Part shown: positions 47,797 to 59,555 of the stretch, in pieces
How positions within the stretch are numbered: the first letter of the stretch is position 1
Layout: each line of letters starts with the position of its first letter
Origin: Sciurus carolinensis
Lineage: Eukaryota; Chordata; Mammalia; Rodentia; Sciuridae
Assembly (NCBI RefSeq): GCF_902686445.1
Contig: NC_062227.1
Coordinates: 17,869,678-17,933,677, forward strand
Reading direction: 5' to 3'
DNA length: 64,000 nt
The notes under the pieces: model-generated
What the model was told of the DNA's origin: nothing
Database searches by the model: none
Seen by the model: only the letters and a program-made list of their open reading frames with translations
Program-made: the position numbers and the translations under genes

Positions 47797-50700
47797 ATAA
47801 AAAAATTTTTTTGGGGGTTCATGGATGAAGGTCAGTCTTCTGTAATTACTTCCTGCTGCGTGTGGACGTAGAGCTGGTATCATTGTGGCAGGAAGAACTG
47901 GAGACTTGATAGTTTCTCTGGAGACACATCTGAAGCCAGGCTCCCATCCTGGAGGCACATCTGCAGCCAGGCTCCAATTTTTTGAGATCCTGATATTTCT
48001 GCAATACAAGTTGATTAATTGACATGGAAGTAAAGACAGGGGGTTCCCCTCCTCAGCTGGCATTCTATTGGAAAGAAAATTTGGTGGTTAGGAAAATTGT
48101 AAGCAGGGCTCCGGTTCTCATGGCTGGGCATGGTTGTCTGGTATCGACTGGCTCCCAGTTTCTGGAATGGGAGGAAGGGTGGAGGGCTTCATGATCTTCA
48201 GTCTGAGATGAAGGGGTCCCACAGGAGTGGCTGAGTATCGGTGGCAAGAAGCCTGTGGATTAGGAGCTGGAGAAGGGTTAGTGGACTGAGAATAGAGCTT
48301 AACCCGAGAAATGTGCAGCTATCCTGGTAGATTTTGTACCTTGACAGAAGTTAATAATTCCTCACCAGGGGGTGGAAGAACTGAGAAGTTGTTACCATAA
48401 AAAGGCCTAGCAAAGGCTGGAGAGTACAGGCCTTCATTTGGGAGCTTTAACATTATTTAGGTCATCAGGAATGTGAACACAACATTTAGTAGAGATCTCT
48501 ATACTTCTGTTACTAGCAAACATAGATTAAGCCAATTTGTGTCTGTAGGCCTTAAACTGACTAAAAACTTCTGACTATAGCAGTTTCTCTTGATAGTTGC
48601 TATTATTTTTAAATGCCCAAGAATGACTATAATTTGGTTTTAACTGATTTGCTAGGTGTTTAAGATCAAGCTGGTCAAAGTGACCTGTTCCTGTCTGTTA
48701 AAGAGTCAGCTAAGTTTCCACAGGGGTAACTCATAGAGAATTTAAGAGCAGTTTCTTAGCTCCATTAGTGCAATTGGTTAGGTAGGGTTTTCTCGATGAT
48801 GTGACTTTCCTTGAAAGTGCCAGGTATGTCTCCCTTTTTCTGTGACCCTCCTCTGCAGCAGATGCACTGAGTGGCTTTTTCTCTAGCAGTCTCATCAATT
48901 TCCGTGCTCAGGAGGTGGTGTGACCCAGAGTTGCAAAGCTCCTTGGAGAAGTCCTCTTGTTCCCTGGGTTCAGGCTGACTTTGAGGGCAAGACCCAAATA
49001 TGGAGCTTTTCTTGGCCTCTGTATTTAATTTCTATCTTTAAGTTTGATCTTAACCATCAAGCAAGACAGTTTCACCAGTCAAAAAGTAAGAGAACTGGAC
49101 TTTAGCTTTAATGTCTATAACTTTACAGTTATTTACCCCCTTTTCTCTAATTGGGGTTTACATTATCTGTTCTATAGGTGATGGCTTACTATTCCAAGTT
49201 AATTTTAGCTGTTCGCTCTTGAAGCAGTACTTCTGCAAAATATTGATCAGGCAACAATTAGAGTTTACAAGGAAAATACAAAATGGAATTACCAACAGTA
49301 AAACATTCAGTTTGTGCAATAGCTATCTTGAATTTTCTCTGAGTTCCATTTTGGCTACTGCATATTACACTCTTTCTTAAATGTCATTTTACATATACCC
49401 TATTGATGACAGGTCATATAATAGAATATTAAATGATAGGGTTACCATTACAGAGAAGTTTAATTTGGAGAACAGCAGCTTGATAAATTTTCTGCTTTAA
49501 AGGCTTGTATAGCTGGAAAATATGAACACATTTAATATACAAAGAATAATGTTTTTAAGTATGTTACTCCATGGAATAACTTTATAAATTAATCAGATGT
49601 CTCTAACAAACACATTTGAGTAATCCCATATATGTTGACTCCAATTCTCTCATCTTATTGTAGAAAAACCAAGATATCAGACAAGTGTACCAACAGTATT
49701 TGCTGTCTCTTTTCTGTTGAAGAAAATTCCTAGAAAAATTGATGTTAGACATTTTATAAACATTAATATTTTATTAGTTTGACCACTTGGAGACTTGTGA
49801 GTTAATTTTAAGGACATTTTACTTTTATTAGTATACCCAATTTAAATTGAACCTCATTAAATCACGTGAATTAAAAATATTTGGATCCATTTTTTTAAAA
49901 ATTAATTTTTATGCGCACTTATGTTTAACACAAAAGCAAAGGTCTTGTAATATTTATCTCCATTGCAATGTAACAGATGTTCAAAAATAACTCTAGAGTT
50001 GAATAAAAAGAACTGATCAAAAATCATTAACCTAGGTCTGTAGGATCAAAATTGTGAGCTAAAAACTACAGCATTTAAGAAAAACAAAGTCCTAGAATAA
50101 AAATGATAATGGTTATTAATTAAAGCATGAGAAAATGAGAAGGAGAGAAAACTTGAAAGGGAGAAAAGTATTCTGAGTTGTAGCCCAGGAGAAATTTAAA
50201 ATGGACACTTTTTTTTCTTGGGTTTGAAACTGGTCTCCTACTGAGCCTTTCTTCATTTACATTTCAATATAACCCTTGACTGAGATCTGAATCTGAAAGG
50301 GGCTAATATGTTCTAGCAGAGACTTGATGCTTAGGTCGTTTTAATTTCTTGAGTCTGTAAGGAGAGCTAACATAAGAAAGAAAAGATTTGAAAATAAGGA
50401 ATTAGCCAAGAGAATGTGTTCAGGTTTTACTCCCTCCATGTCAACCACCTCCAGTAAAGGAGCTAGAATGTGTGTATGAGACCGCGTGGTTGGGGAACTT
50501 GGTGGGCTGAATGGAGGAGCAGAAGGAGAAACAGAATGAGGAGAATTTGCAAGGAAAAGAAGGGTTAAAAGGTGAGGGAGAAGAGCAAGGAAGAAAGGAA
50601 AAACAAGAAGGGGAAAAGTTCCTTTCCATTCACCAGGTTGCCCATATATGTAGTTAATTATAACTAGTATAATTAGGCATATAATTTTATTTAGTATAAA

Positions 50701-51454
50701 GCTAGAATTTAGGGTGTCATAAATAGACCATTCTGACTTACTATCTAAAGGACAATTTAGCTCTGATTCTGGGAATAGGTGAAGGGGTTTGAGATGATTT
50801 AATAAGCATCTCAGGAGCGAGTTTGCTGGGTTGGATGTTTTGAATTCCATGGTAATCTGAGACCCACCTGGGTAGTGGATTTGGCGTCCCAGAATCCACA
50901 GTGCCAGGCAACGAGAGGTTAAAAACAATGATTCAGTCGTCACCTGAAATCAATGTTTAACCAGGCAAAAAAAAGCTGAGAGAGGGTTTGAAGACCTGGC
51001 CAGGATTTTGAGCGAGAGCCGCGAGGGGGTGGGGGAAGCCACAGGGCGGTGAGAGGGACAAGCAGCAGCAGAAGAGAGTGAGCTTCCAACCCTGAGAAAG
51101 AATCTCAGCACCATAAAATTCAGACATCCACCCAACAACTAAGACCAATTATGAGGACCAAGGAGGTACCCCCACACCTCGGCAGTTGAGCGGCAAGAGC
51201 CGCGAGGGGTGAAGCCACAGGGCGATCAGCGAAAGGCCATGAGCCAGTGAGGGAACTGGGGTGCAGCCGCTTCTTAAATAAGCTGAGATGTGTTTAAATG
51301 GTCAGGGGCCTGCCTAAGGGGAACTCACCAATTTTGGAGTTCGGTGTTGTATGCAGAAAATTGGGCATCCAGATAAATGGAAGGTGAGCCTGAATCTGCG
51401 GGCGCAGGAGCAATCAGATGGGATTCTGCTTGCTTAGTCAGCAGAAAAAACCCA
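47797..51454 (-). other. ERV-A internal region without recognisable viral genes
   Basis: About 3.66 kb. The 5' part (50950-51454) is a GC-rich leader, then a C/T-rich zone that can encode a Pro/Ser-rich stretch within the 200-codon frame at 50341-50943. From about 50340 to 48300 it is strongly AT-rich with no frame of note. Blocks at 48780-49110, 49260-49345 and 49390-49560 match ERV-B at 60140-60450, 60615-60700 and 61180-61370. This collinearity shows it is part of a family and not random decay. Nature of the AT-rich core is unknown. Confidence 0.8.
51005..51235 (-). repeat. ERV-A leader direct repeat
   Basis: The block 'gagccgcgaggggg..gaagccacagggcggt' at 51014-51052 recurs as 'gagccgcgaggggt..gaagccacagggcgat' at 51197-51229. 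Two GC-rich copies lie within about 450 bases of the PBS, in the zone where retroviral packaging and dimer signals lie. ERV-B lacks the block at the aligned position near 63920. Confidence 0.85.
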
Positions 51455-51473
51455 TCCCGGTCTTTCAGCACCA
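51455..51473 (-). promoter_or_regulatory. ERV-A primer-binding site, tRNA-Phe-like
   Basis: The minus strand reads tggtgctgaaagaccggga two bases after the LTR. It resembles the complement of the tRNA-Phe 3' end used by IAP-type elements (TGGTGCCGAA..), with mismatches and one extra base. Other tRNAs cannot be excluded by eye. Confidence 0.65.
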
Positions 51474-51475
51474 GA

Positions 51476-51870
51476 TGTTAGTTAATGTTAGGGGCAGTTT
51501 TGGTTCGTCGATAACTCCCAGAAAAAAACACACTCCGCAGATACAGGTCCCACACGAGGAACTTTTATTCTATGTGGACAAATTATGCCCGCTCGGGGAA
51601 AGGGTAAAGGGAAAGAAGAAGATGGTGCAGGGTTTCTTGTCAGATATTGGAATTTCGCAGGCTGGGAGGAACCAATCGCGAAGGAGAATTATTACAGACT
51701 GACTGATGGACCAATGACATATTGGAACGTAATGTGGGAGGCAGGAAGTTTACAGCGACGTAAGCCGGAAATTCCTGTAACGGGAGAGGCAGCCATAACG
51801 GCAGATTGACAGGTGGGTTGGGAGGCTGGGTTCCTGTAACAGGGAAAGGAAGGTGGCTTTATACCTAACA
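51476..51870 (-). repeat. ERV-A 5' LTR
   Basis: 395 bp, the partner of 47381-47776. In minus orientation it begins tgttaggtataaagcc and ends actaaca, then 2 bases, then the PBS. It keeps the AATAAA. Confidence 0.93.
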
Positions 51871-53121
51871 CCTATTATCTGCCATTTGCCTGCCTCTTGC
51901 CTGTCCATCACCTGCCTTACACTTATCTATTACCACTGTCCGAGGTTCATCTCCCGATTTTCCAGCAACAGTTAGCAAACTGATCGCCAACCACCAGTGG
52001 AGTGCCAGCTGTCTGCCATTACCTGGAAGTTCACTGTGACATTACTTGCAGGTTTGATTACACATGGCTGCTGCCATTTTGAGACAACAGCCAAGCCCTA
52101 TAGGACCCCGAGCTGGACTGACTGAGCCCCCTCAGGATCTCTTCAGGATCCCTCAGCCAGAACAATTACTCCCTGCCTCTGGGGCACTCACATTGACTGA
52201 CTGCTCCCTGCTGCCAGGTCCCCCAGACCACCTGACTGCACCATATCACCAGGACTCCAGACCAACTGCCTGCACCCTATCATCTGGAACACAGCCCAAC
52301 TGACTGCACCTGGACTTCAGGATCCCACAACAACACTAAACACACGAGACCTCCAGGATCCATGCCTGACCAACTGCACCCAACTCCAGGACCTCCAGCC
52401 AACCACATCCACACCCTGAGCTGCAGCTCCCCATTTGACAACACATTTGGAAACCAGAGCAGCCATCTTGGATAGACCTGGAAGCTGAAGCTCTGATCCT
52501 CAGGTGGGGCAAATCTCATCCTGAGTTGCCTGCTGGAAACTTGAAGCTCAGTGTCAGGTACCTCTCATGCATCAGGCTACTGAACACTGGGAGGTTTCAC
52601 TACTATAGGACTGTTATAGTGTAGAATTTCTTTTTTCTCCTTATTGGAAAATTTAAAGTTTTTATTTCTTTCATTTTCCTGCTCTTTTCCTTTTGTTTAC
52701 TTGTTCCTCAGAGTTTCTTTCTCCCTTTTTTCTCGCTACTATCCAATTTCTTTTGATTATACTCTCACACTAACCATTATCGAGAACATCTGTATATTCT
52801 TGTCTTATCCCTTTAACAGCTACATACTACATCCCTCTACATTCTCTTTGTCCTCCATTAGAAACTGCAGACCTTATTGTGAATCTTTTTGTTATACTAA
52901 AGATAATATTTGAACTCATTCTGATTATTATGACAATATTGCTAACGTCATCATAGGGACTATTTGGTCTAGGACTGCATATTGTCTGAATTGGGCACTG
53001 CTAATATTGATCTCCCCTTAAAGAAAAGGTTTTGGAAACCTATAGGACCACTATAAACCTAGAGGAGGGAATCTGCAATACCCCAGATCTGCACTGCTAG
53101 AGGGGAAGACACATGAACAAC
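51871..53121 (+). promoter_or_regulatory. L1-3 5' UTR, distal part
   Basis: Continuation of the 5' UTR after ERV-A, equal to 13268-14437 of L1-2 plus upstream sequence. It contains the 30-40 bp degenerate tandem array at 52090-52420. The promoter start at 47168 is now 4.5 kb further away, so any L1 transcript would have to cross the ERV. Confidence 0.8.
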
Positions 53122-54091
53122 ATGAAAAAATAAGGGAAGAAAATGATCCAAACAAATCTAGATTCTATATTAATAGAATCCAATGAAAGCATGGTAGAAG
53201 AAATGTCAGAAAAGGACATCAGATTATACATGGTTAAGATGATTCAGGAAGCAAAGGATGAGATAAGAGAACAAATGCAGGCAATGAATGATAACACAAA
53301 AAAGGAAGCAAATTGTCATTTCAACAAAGATAGAGATTCTAAAAAAAAAAACTAAAAATGCTTGAAATAAAGGAAAAAATAAACCAAATAAAAAATTCAA
53401 TGGAAAGCATCACCAAAAGATTAGACCACTTGGAAGACAGAACTTCAGACAATTACGACAGAATATTTAATCTTGAAAATAAAGTTGTACAAAAAGAGAA
53501 GATGGTAAGAAATCATAAACAGAATCTCCAAGAACTATGGGACATAATGAAAAGACCAAATTTAAGAATTTTTGGGATTGAGGAAGGCACAGAGATACAA
53601 ACCAAAGGTATGAACAATCTATTCAATGAAATAATATCAGAAAATTTCCCAAACCTGAAGAATGAAATGGAAAATAAAATACAAGAGGCATACAAAACAC
53701 CAAAAGCACAAAAATCACAACAGATCCACATAAAGGCATATTATAATGAAAATGATTATCATTCAAAATAAAAATAGGATTATGAAGGCTGTGAGAGAAA
53801 AGCATCAGATTACATACAGGGGGAAACCAATATGGATAGCAGCAGACTTCTCACCCCAGACTCTGAAAGCTAGAAGGGACTGGACCAACATATTTCAAGC
53901 TCTGAAAGAACATGGTTGCAAACCAGGAATCCAATAACAAGCAAAACTAATCATCAGATTTGAAGATGAAATAAAATCCTTCCATGATAAACAAAATTTA
54001 AAAGAATTTACAGAATGTTCTCAACAAAATATTCCATGAGGAGGAAATGAAAAACAATAATGTAGGTCAGCAAAGGGAGGAACTAACTTAG
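53122..54091 (+). pseudogene. L1-3 ORF1 remnant
   Basis: The family start ATG (53122) is followed by a TAA at 53131 where L1-2 keeps CAA. A second in-frame Met at 53143 reopens the frame. Coiled-coil part: SMESITKRLDHLEDRTSDN (53400-53456). RRM part: ELWDIMKRPNLRIFGIEEG (53533 on) and NFPNLKNEMENKIQEAY. A frameshift near 53740 leads to the C-terminal domain with YRGKPIWIAADFSPQTLKAR, ending early at a TAA near 53935. The family stop is TAG at 54089. ORF1p coats L1 RNA as a trimer in active elements. Confidence 0.9.
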
Positions 54092-54135
54092 AGAAAAACC
54101 ACTCAAAGAAGAAACAAAGCCAAATTAAAAACCAA

Positions 54136-57100
54136 ATGAGCCAAATGACTGGGAATACAAATCATATCTCCATAATAACCCTGAAGGTTAATGGCCTAAA
54201 AGCATCAATCAAAAGACATAGACAGGCAGAATGGATTAAAAAGAAAGACCCAACAATATGCTGCCTGGAAGAGACCCATCTCATAGAAAAAGACTTCCAA
54301 AGACTAAAGGTGACAGGAAGGGAGAAAACCTGCCATGCACATGGACTCAGTAAAAAAGCGGAGTTTCCATCCTTATATCAGATAAAGTGGACTTCAAGCC
54401 AAAGTTAGAAGGGATAAAGAGGGACATTTCATACTGCTCAAGGGAACCAAAAATCAGGAAGACATAATGATAGTAAATATTTAGGCCCCAAACAATGGTA
54501 CATCACTGTACATCAAACAAATCCTTTTTTGGGATTTGATTTTGGGAATCAAATAGACCACAAAACAATAATTCTGGGTGAATTTAACACACTGCTTTCA
54601 CCACTAGATAGATCTTCAAACAGTAACGAAACAAAGAAACCATAGAACTTAATAACACTAGCAATAACCTAGACTTCATAGACATATACAGAATATTCCG
54701 TCCATCAATGAGTGCATTCAATTTCTTCTCAGCAGCACATGGAACTTCTCGAAAATAGACCATATATTATACCACAAAGCAACCCTTAGAAAATGCAAAA
54801 AAAATATAGAGATACTGCCTTGTGTTCTATCAGATCATAATGGACTGAGAGTAAAAGTTAATGACAAAATAAAAAAAACAGAAATTATTCCAACACCTGG
54901 AGAATAAATCATATACTATTGAATGAAACATGAATAACAGAAAACATCAGGGAGGAGATAAAAAAATTCTTAGATGTCAATGAGAATGATGATAGAACAC
55001 ATCACAATTGGTGGGACACTTTGAAAGTGGTACTAACAGGAAATTCATTGCATGGGGTGCATTCAAGAAAAGAATAAAAAGTCAACAACTAAATGACCTA
55101 ACATTACAGTTCAAAGCCCTAGAAAAGAAGAACAGAATAATAGCAAAAGCAGTAGAAGACAGGAAATAATTAAAATCAGAGCTAAATCAATAAAATTGAA
55201 ACAAAAAAAACAATTGAAAAAATTGACAAAACAAAATTTGGTTCTTTGATAAAGTAAACAAAATAGACAAACCCTTAGACACACTAAGAAAGAGAAGGAG
55301 AGGGAAAAGTCAAATTACTAAATTTCATGATGATAAAGGAAATATCATGACAAAAACCACTGACATACAGAACATAATGAGAAGCTACCTTGAAAATCTG
55401 TATTCCAACAAATAGAGAGTACCAAACACATAGACAAATTTCTAGAGACATATGCTCCTCCCAAACTGAACCAGGAGGACATAAACAATCTCAATAGAGA
55501 AATATCAAGCAATGAAATAGAAGAAGCCATTAAAAATCTACCTTCCAATAAAAGTCCATGGCCAGATGGATTCTCAGTCAAGTTCTACAGAACTTCAAAG
55601 AAAAAACTCATTCCAATATTTCTCAAAGTATTCCAGGAAATATAAAAGGAGAGTACCCTACCATACCCATTCTATGAAGCTAATATCACCCTCATACCCA
55701 AACCAGGCAAAGACACATAAAGCAAAGAAAATTATAGACAAATATCCTTCATGAATATAGATGCAAAGATCCTTAACAAAATATTGGCAAACCGTATCCA
55801 AAAACATATTAAGAAAATTGTGTACTGCAATCAAGTGGGGTTCACCCTGGAATGCAAGGATGGTTTTACATCCATAAATCAATAAACATAATCCATCATG
55901 TCAATAGACTCAAGGATAGGAATCATATGGTTATTTCAATTGATGCATAAATAGCATTCAACAAAATACAACACCCCTTCATGCTCAAAACACAAGAAAA
56001 ATTGGGATAGTAGGAATATACCTGAATATTGTAAAGGCTATTTATGCTAAGCCTATGGCTAACATCCTTTTTAATGGAGAAAAACTAAAATCATTCCTAT
56101 AAAATGGGAACAAGACAGGGATGTCCTTTTTCACCACTTCTATTCAACATTGTCCTTGGAACTCTAGACAGACTAAAGTATTTGAAGGGATACGGGTAGA
56201 AAAAGAGGAACTTAAGCTGTCACTATTTGCTGATGACATGATGCTATCTTTACAGGATCCAGAAAACTCCTCCAGAAAACTTCTAGACCTCTTCAATGAA
56301 TTCAGCAAATTAGCAGGCTATAAAATCAACATAAATAAATCTAACACATTTTTATACACAAGCAATGAAACATCTGGAAGGGAATTGAGGAAAACAACTG
56401 CATTGGCAATAGCCTCAAAAAAAAAAATACTTGGGAATCAATCTAACCAAAGAAGTAAAAGATCTCTACAATGAAAACCAGAAAACATTGAAGAAAGAAA
56501 TTGAGAAAGATCTTAGAAGATGGAAAGATCTCCCATGTTCTTGGATAGGCAGAATTAATATTGTCAAAATGGCCATACTACCAAAAGTGCTATACAAATT
56601 TAATGCAATTCCAATTAAAATCCCAGTGATGTAACTTAAAGAAATAGAGCAAGCAATCATGAAATTCATCTGGAAGAATAAGAAACCCAGAATAGCTAAA
56701 GCAGGCCTTAGCAGGAAGCATAAAACAGGAGGTATCACAATACCAGAGCTTCCACTATACTACAAAGCAATAGTAACATAAATGGCAGGGTATTGGTACC
56801 AAAATAGACAGGTAGATCAATGGTACAGAATGGAGGACATGGACACAAACCCAAATGAATACAATTTTCTCATACTAGACAAAGGTGCCAAAAATATGCA
56901 ATGGAGAGAAGATAGCCTCTTTAACAAATGGTGCTGGGAAAACTGGAAATCCATATGCAGCAGAATGGAACTAAACCCCTATCTCTCATCTTGCACAAAA
57001 ATCAATTCAAAATGGATTAAGGACCTTGGAATTAGGGCAGAGATCCTTCATCTTATAGAAGAAAAAGTAGGTCCAATTCTTCAACATGTCGGCTTGGGAT

Positions 57101-57927
57101 CAGACTTTCTTAACAGGACTTCCACAGCACAAGAAATAAAAGCAAGAATCAATAACTGGGATACATTCAAACTAAAGAGCTTTCTCTTAGCAAAGAGATC
57201 TATCAGCAATGTGAAGAGAGAGCCTACAGAGTGGGAGAAAATCTTTGCCACTCATACTTCAGATAAAACACTAATTTCCAGAATATATAAATAACTCAAA
57301 ATCTCTACACCAATAATACAAATAATCCAATCAAAAAATAGGCTAAGGATATGAACAGACACTTCACACAAACAGATCTTCAAGCAATCAAGAGATATAT
57401 GAAAAAATGTTCATCATCTCTAGTAATAAGAGAAATGCAAATCAAGACTACTCTAAGATTCCATCTCACCTCAATTAGAATTGCGATTATCAAGAATACA
57501 AGCAACAATAGGTGTTGGAGAGGATGTGGGGAGAAAGGTACACTCATACTTTGCTGGTGGGGTTAGAAATTAATACAGACACCCTGGAAAGCAGTGTGGA
57601 GCTTCCTCAGAAAGCTTGGAATGGAACCACCATTTGACCCAGCTATCCCACTGTTTGGCCTATACCCAAAGACTTAAAATCAGTATATACTACAGATATA
57701 CAGCTACATCAATATTCATAGCTGCTCAATTCACAATAGCCAGATTGTGGAACCAACCTAGATGTCCTTCAATTGAGGAATGGATAAAGAAGCTGTGGTA
57801 TATATATACAATGGAATATTACTTAGCTATAAAGAATAATAAAATTATGGCATTTGCAAGGAAATGGATAAAATTGGAGAATATCATGCTAAGTGAGATA
57901 AGCCAATCTCAAAAAACCAAACGATGA
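54136..57927 (+). pseudogene. L1-3 ORF2 remnant (endonuclease, RT, Cys-rich)
   Basis: Starts near MTGNTNHISIITLKVNGL. The endonuclease part keeps CCLEETHL, holding the Glu expected in the active site, but frameshifts soon after (54408 and 54530). Linker and RT follow in pieces: SPWPDGF near 55553 (G changed to W), catalytic F-A-D-D at 56226-56237, thumb [21 protein letters not shown] near 56530. The Cys motif [17 protein letters not shown] near 57510 has lost its His (now Leu). It ends at the family stop, 57925-57927. Non-functional. Confidence 0.93.
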
Positions 57928-58171
57928 ATGATCTTACTGATAAGTGGATGATGACACACAGTGGGGGGGTAGGAGGGGGCAAGAATGGAAGGAGGGACTC
58001 TATAGAGGGAATAGAGGGGTGGGAGTTGTGGGGGGAAGGAAAAATAACAGAATGAATCAAACACCATTACCCTGTGTAGATGTATGATTACACAAATGGT
58101 ATGCCTTTACTTCATGTACAAACAGAAACAACATGTATCCCATTTGTTTACAATAAAAATTAATTTTAAAA
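57928..58171 (+). mobile_element. L1-3 3' UTR and A-rich tail
   Basis: 'cttactgataagtggatgat', a purine block with several G runs (57960-58040, a G-quadruplex candidate), 'gtatgcctttacttcatg', 'aacaacatgtatcccattt' and a short A-rich tail. Confidence 0.88.
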
Positions 58172-58185
58172 AAATTAATGTTTAT
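58172..58185 (+). repeat. Target-site duplication, right copy (L1-3)
   Basis: aaattaatgtttat, a perfect partner of 47154-47167. Confidence 0.92.
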
Positions 58186-59224
58186 CTTATGTTTTAGAGT
58201 CATTTTTCTCTTTCATGCTTTCATAAATGCCTCATTTCGTGTTTTACTGCATGAAAATAAATTGCTATACTTAGAGTTAACTCTTCCATTACTTATAAAA
58301 TTATATTTCATGTATCTGTGAATTTTGCTTAATGATTTAGTCTGTGAGAAACGAATTGAATCATTCTGTAAAATGGAATCTGTGGATTAAGTATTTCATA
58401 GTTATTCTTCAATTCACCATAATTGAAAGAAACACTTTTTTTCATATATTCCTGTAATATTACAAGCTCCATTAAAACATTAAAGGTTAAATATTTTCAA
58501 GATTATTTTATTGTTTTCCTCCTGAACTTCTAAAGGAAAACATGATTTCAACTTCATTAATTTATAGAAAACAAATGTGCATGTATTTTTCTCGTGAACA
58601 TTGTGCACTGTGATGTAGTATTGAAGTGTATAATTAACTAGAGGAAAACAGTATTTACTGAGAATGACGTGGATATACAACCAGTTTTGTTCCTGGAAGA
58701 CATTTTTATGAACTATCTAGGAAGTACTTCTTGTATTATTGTTTACATTTTTTCATTTTTTATGCTTGTTTTACCAGACTTCTAAGGAAAATTTGGATAA
58801 TTTTAGAATGATAATCACTTGTATATCAGTTCAAAATGGTCCAATCATTTAAATTTTATTTATGTAATTAGGGTAATTTTTTTCTTAAACAATTGCAGAC
58901 TTATATGGAGTTGTGTTAAGGAAAAGAGAGACATTCTCTGCTCACTGTGTATAGAACCCCCGCCCAGGGTTCACACTGTGACATTAAAGATGATAAAGCT
59001 CAGGCATAGACCATTTCCATCACAAATACCCTTCATGCTGACCTCTGAGCCACACTTATTTTCTTCTGCTTCCCCACCAACTACTCATGGCCACCAGTAA
59101 GCCTATTCCATTTTTATGAATTTATCATTTCAAGAATGTTTTACAAACAGAAATATACTATGGAATATTTAGTGATTTAAAAATATTGTAATCCTTTTGT
59201 GATTCATTCAGTTTTTTATGTATA
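58186..59224. other. AT-rich DNA, nothing recognised
   Basis: About 1 kb without a gene or clear repeat; the open frames here have no motif. Confidence 0.4.
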
Positions 59225-59555
59225 TCATAAGGTCTAACACATCTTTAATCATCCCACCTGAAAGAACGCAGAAGCCACTCCTGATGTGGGAACTCACCCA
59301 AGAGATTTTATGAAATGGACAGGCAGTGTGCTTGACCACAAGGGTGAGAGAGAGAGAATGGTGGGGAAGCTATTCTTAGGTAGTGGAATTTCATGGGCTA
59401 ATAACAATCTGACCATTGACTTATGATAAAGTTTGAGGGCTAACAATCTGAACCAATAACTGAGTAGGAAGTTCTCAGGCTAACAATCTTGGTTATAAAA
59501 TGGTGTGGAGGTGCAGAATAATGGTGGCAGCAAAATGGCAGATCTGATGCCAATA
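59225..59555 (-). repeat. ERV-B 3' LTR (diverged)
   Basis: The minus-strand run 'caagcacactgcctgtccat', 'ttcataaaatctcttgggtg', 'agttcccacatcaggagtgg' parallels ERV-A 'gagcgggcacaatttgtccg', 'catagaataaaagttcctcg', 'agtgggacctgtatctgtgg'. Substantially diverged, so older or from another subfamily. Boundaries approximate. Confidence 0.7.

Larger units (their letters stand above)
47381..51870 (-). mobile_element. ERV-A: LTR-flanked, apparently non-autonomous ERV
   Basis: The element is 4,490 bp on the minus strand. 5' LTR 51476-51870, PBS 51455-51473, internal region to 47777, PPT next to the 3' LTR at 47381-47776. The LTRs differ at about 17 positions plus three small indels over ~395 bp by my eye count (roughly 4-5 percent). 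The internal region has no frame with recognisable gag, pol or env motifs; the longest frame is 200 codons (50341-50943 minus). The PBS and possible 6-bp duplication suggest an IAP/ERVK-like class II origin. It looks mobilised in trans by another ERV. Confidence 0.9.
47168..58171 (+). mobile_element. L1-3: full-length LINE-1 split by ERV-A
   Basis: The L1 occupies 47168-47380 and 51871-58171 (about 6.5 kb without the insert). It starts 'ggagatccaagatggcagac', the expected 5' terminus with a YY1-type site, so it appears full length. Order: 5' UTR, ORF1, ORF2, 3' UTR and A-rich tail. Both ORFs have stops and frameshifts. ERV-A entered the 5' UTR after the L1 was in place. Confidence 0.95.

Noticed and set aside
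50341..50943. 200-codon minus frame in ERV-A as a real gene
   Set aside because: No retroviral motif recognised, and the ERV-B counterpart is broken; kept only as part of the internal region.
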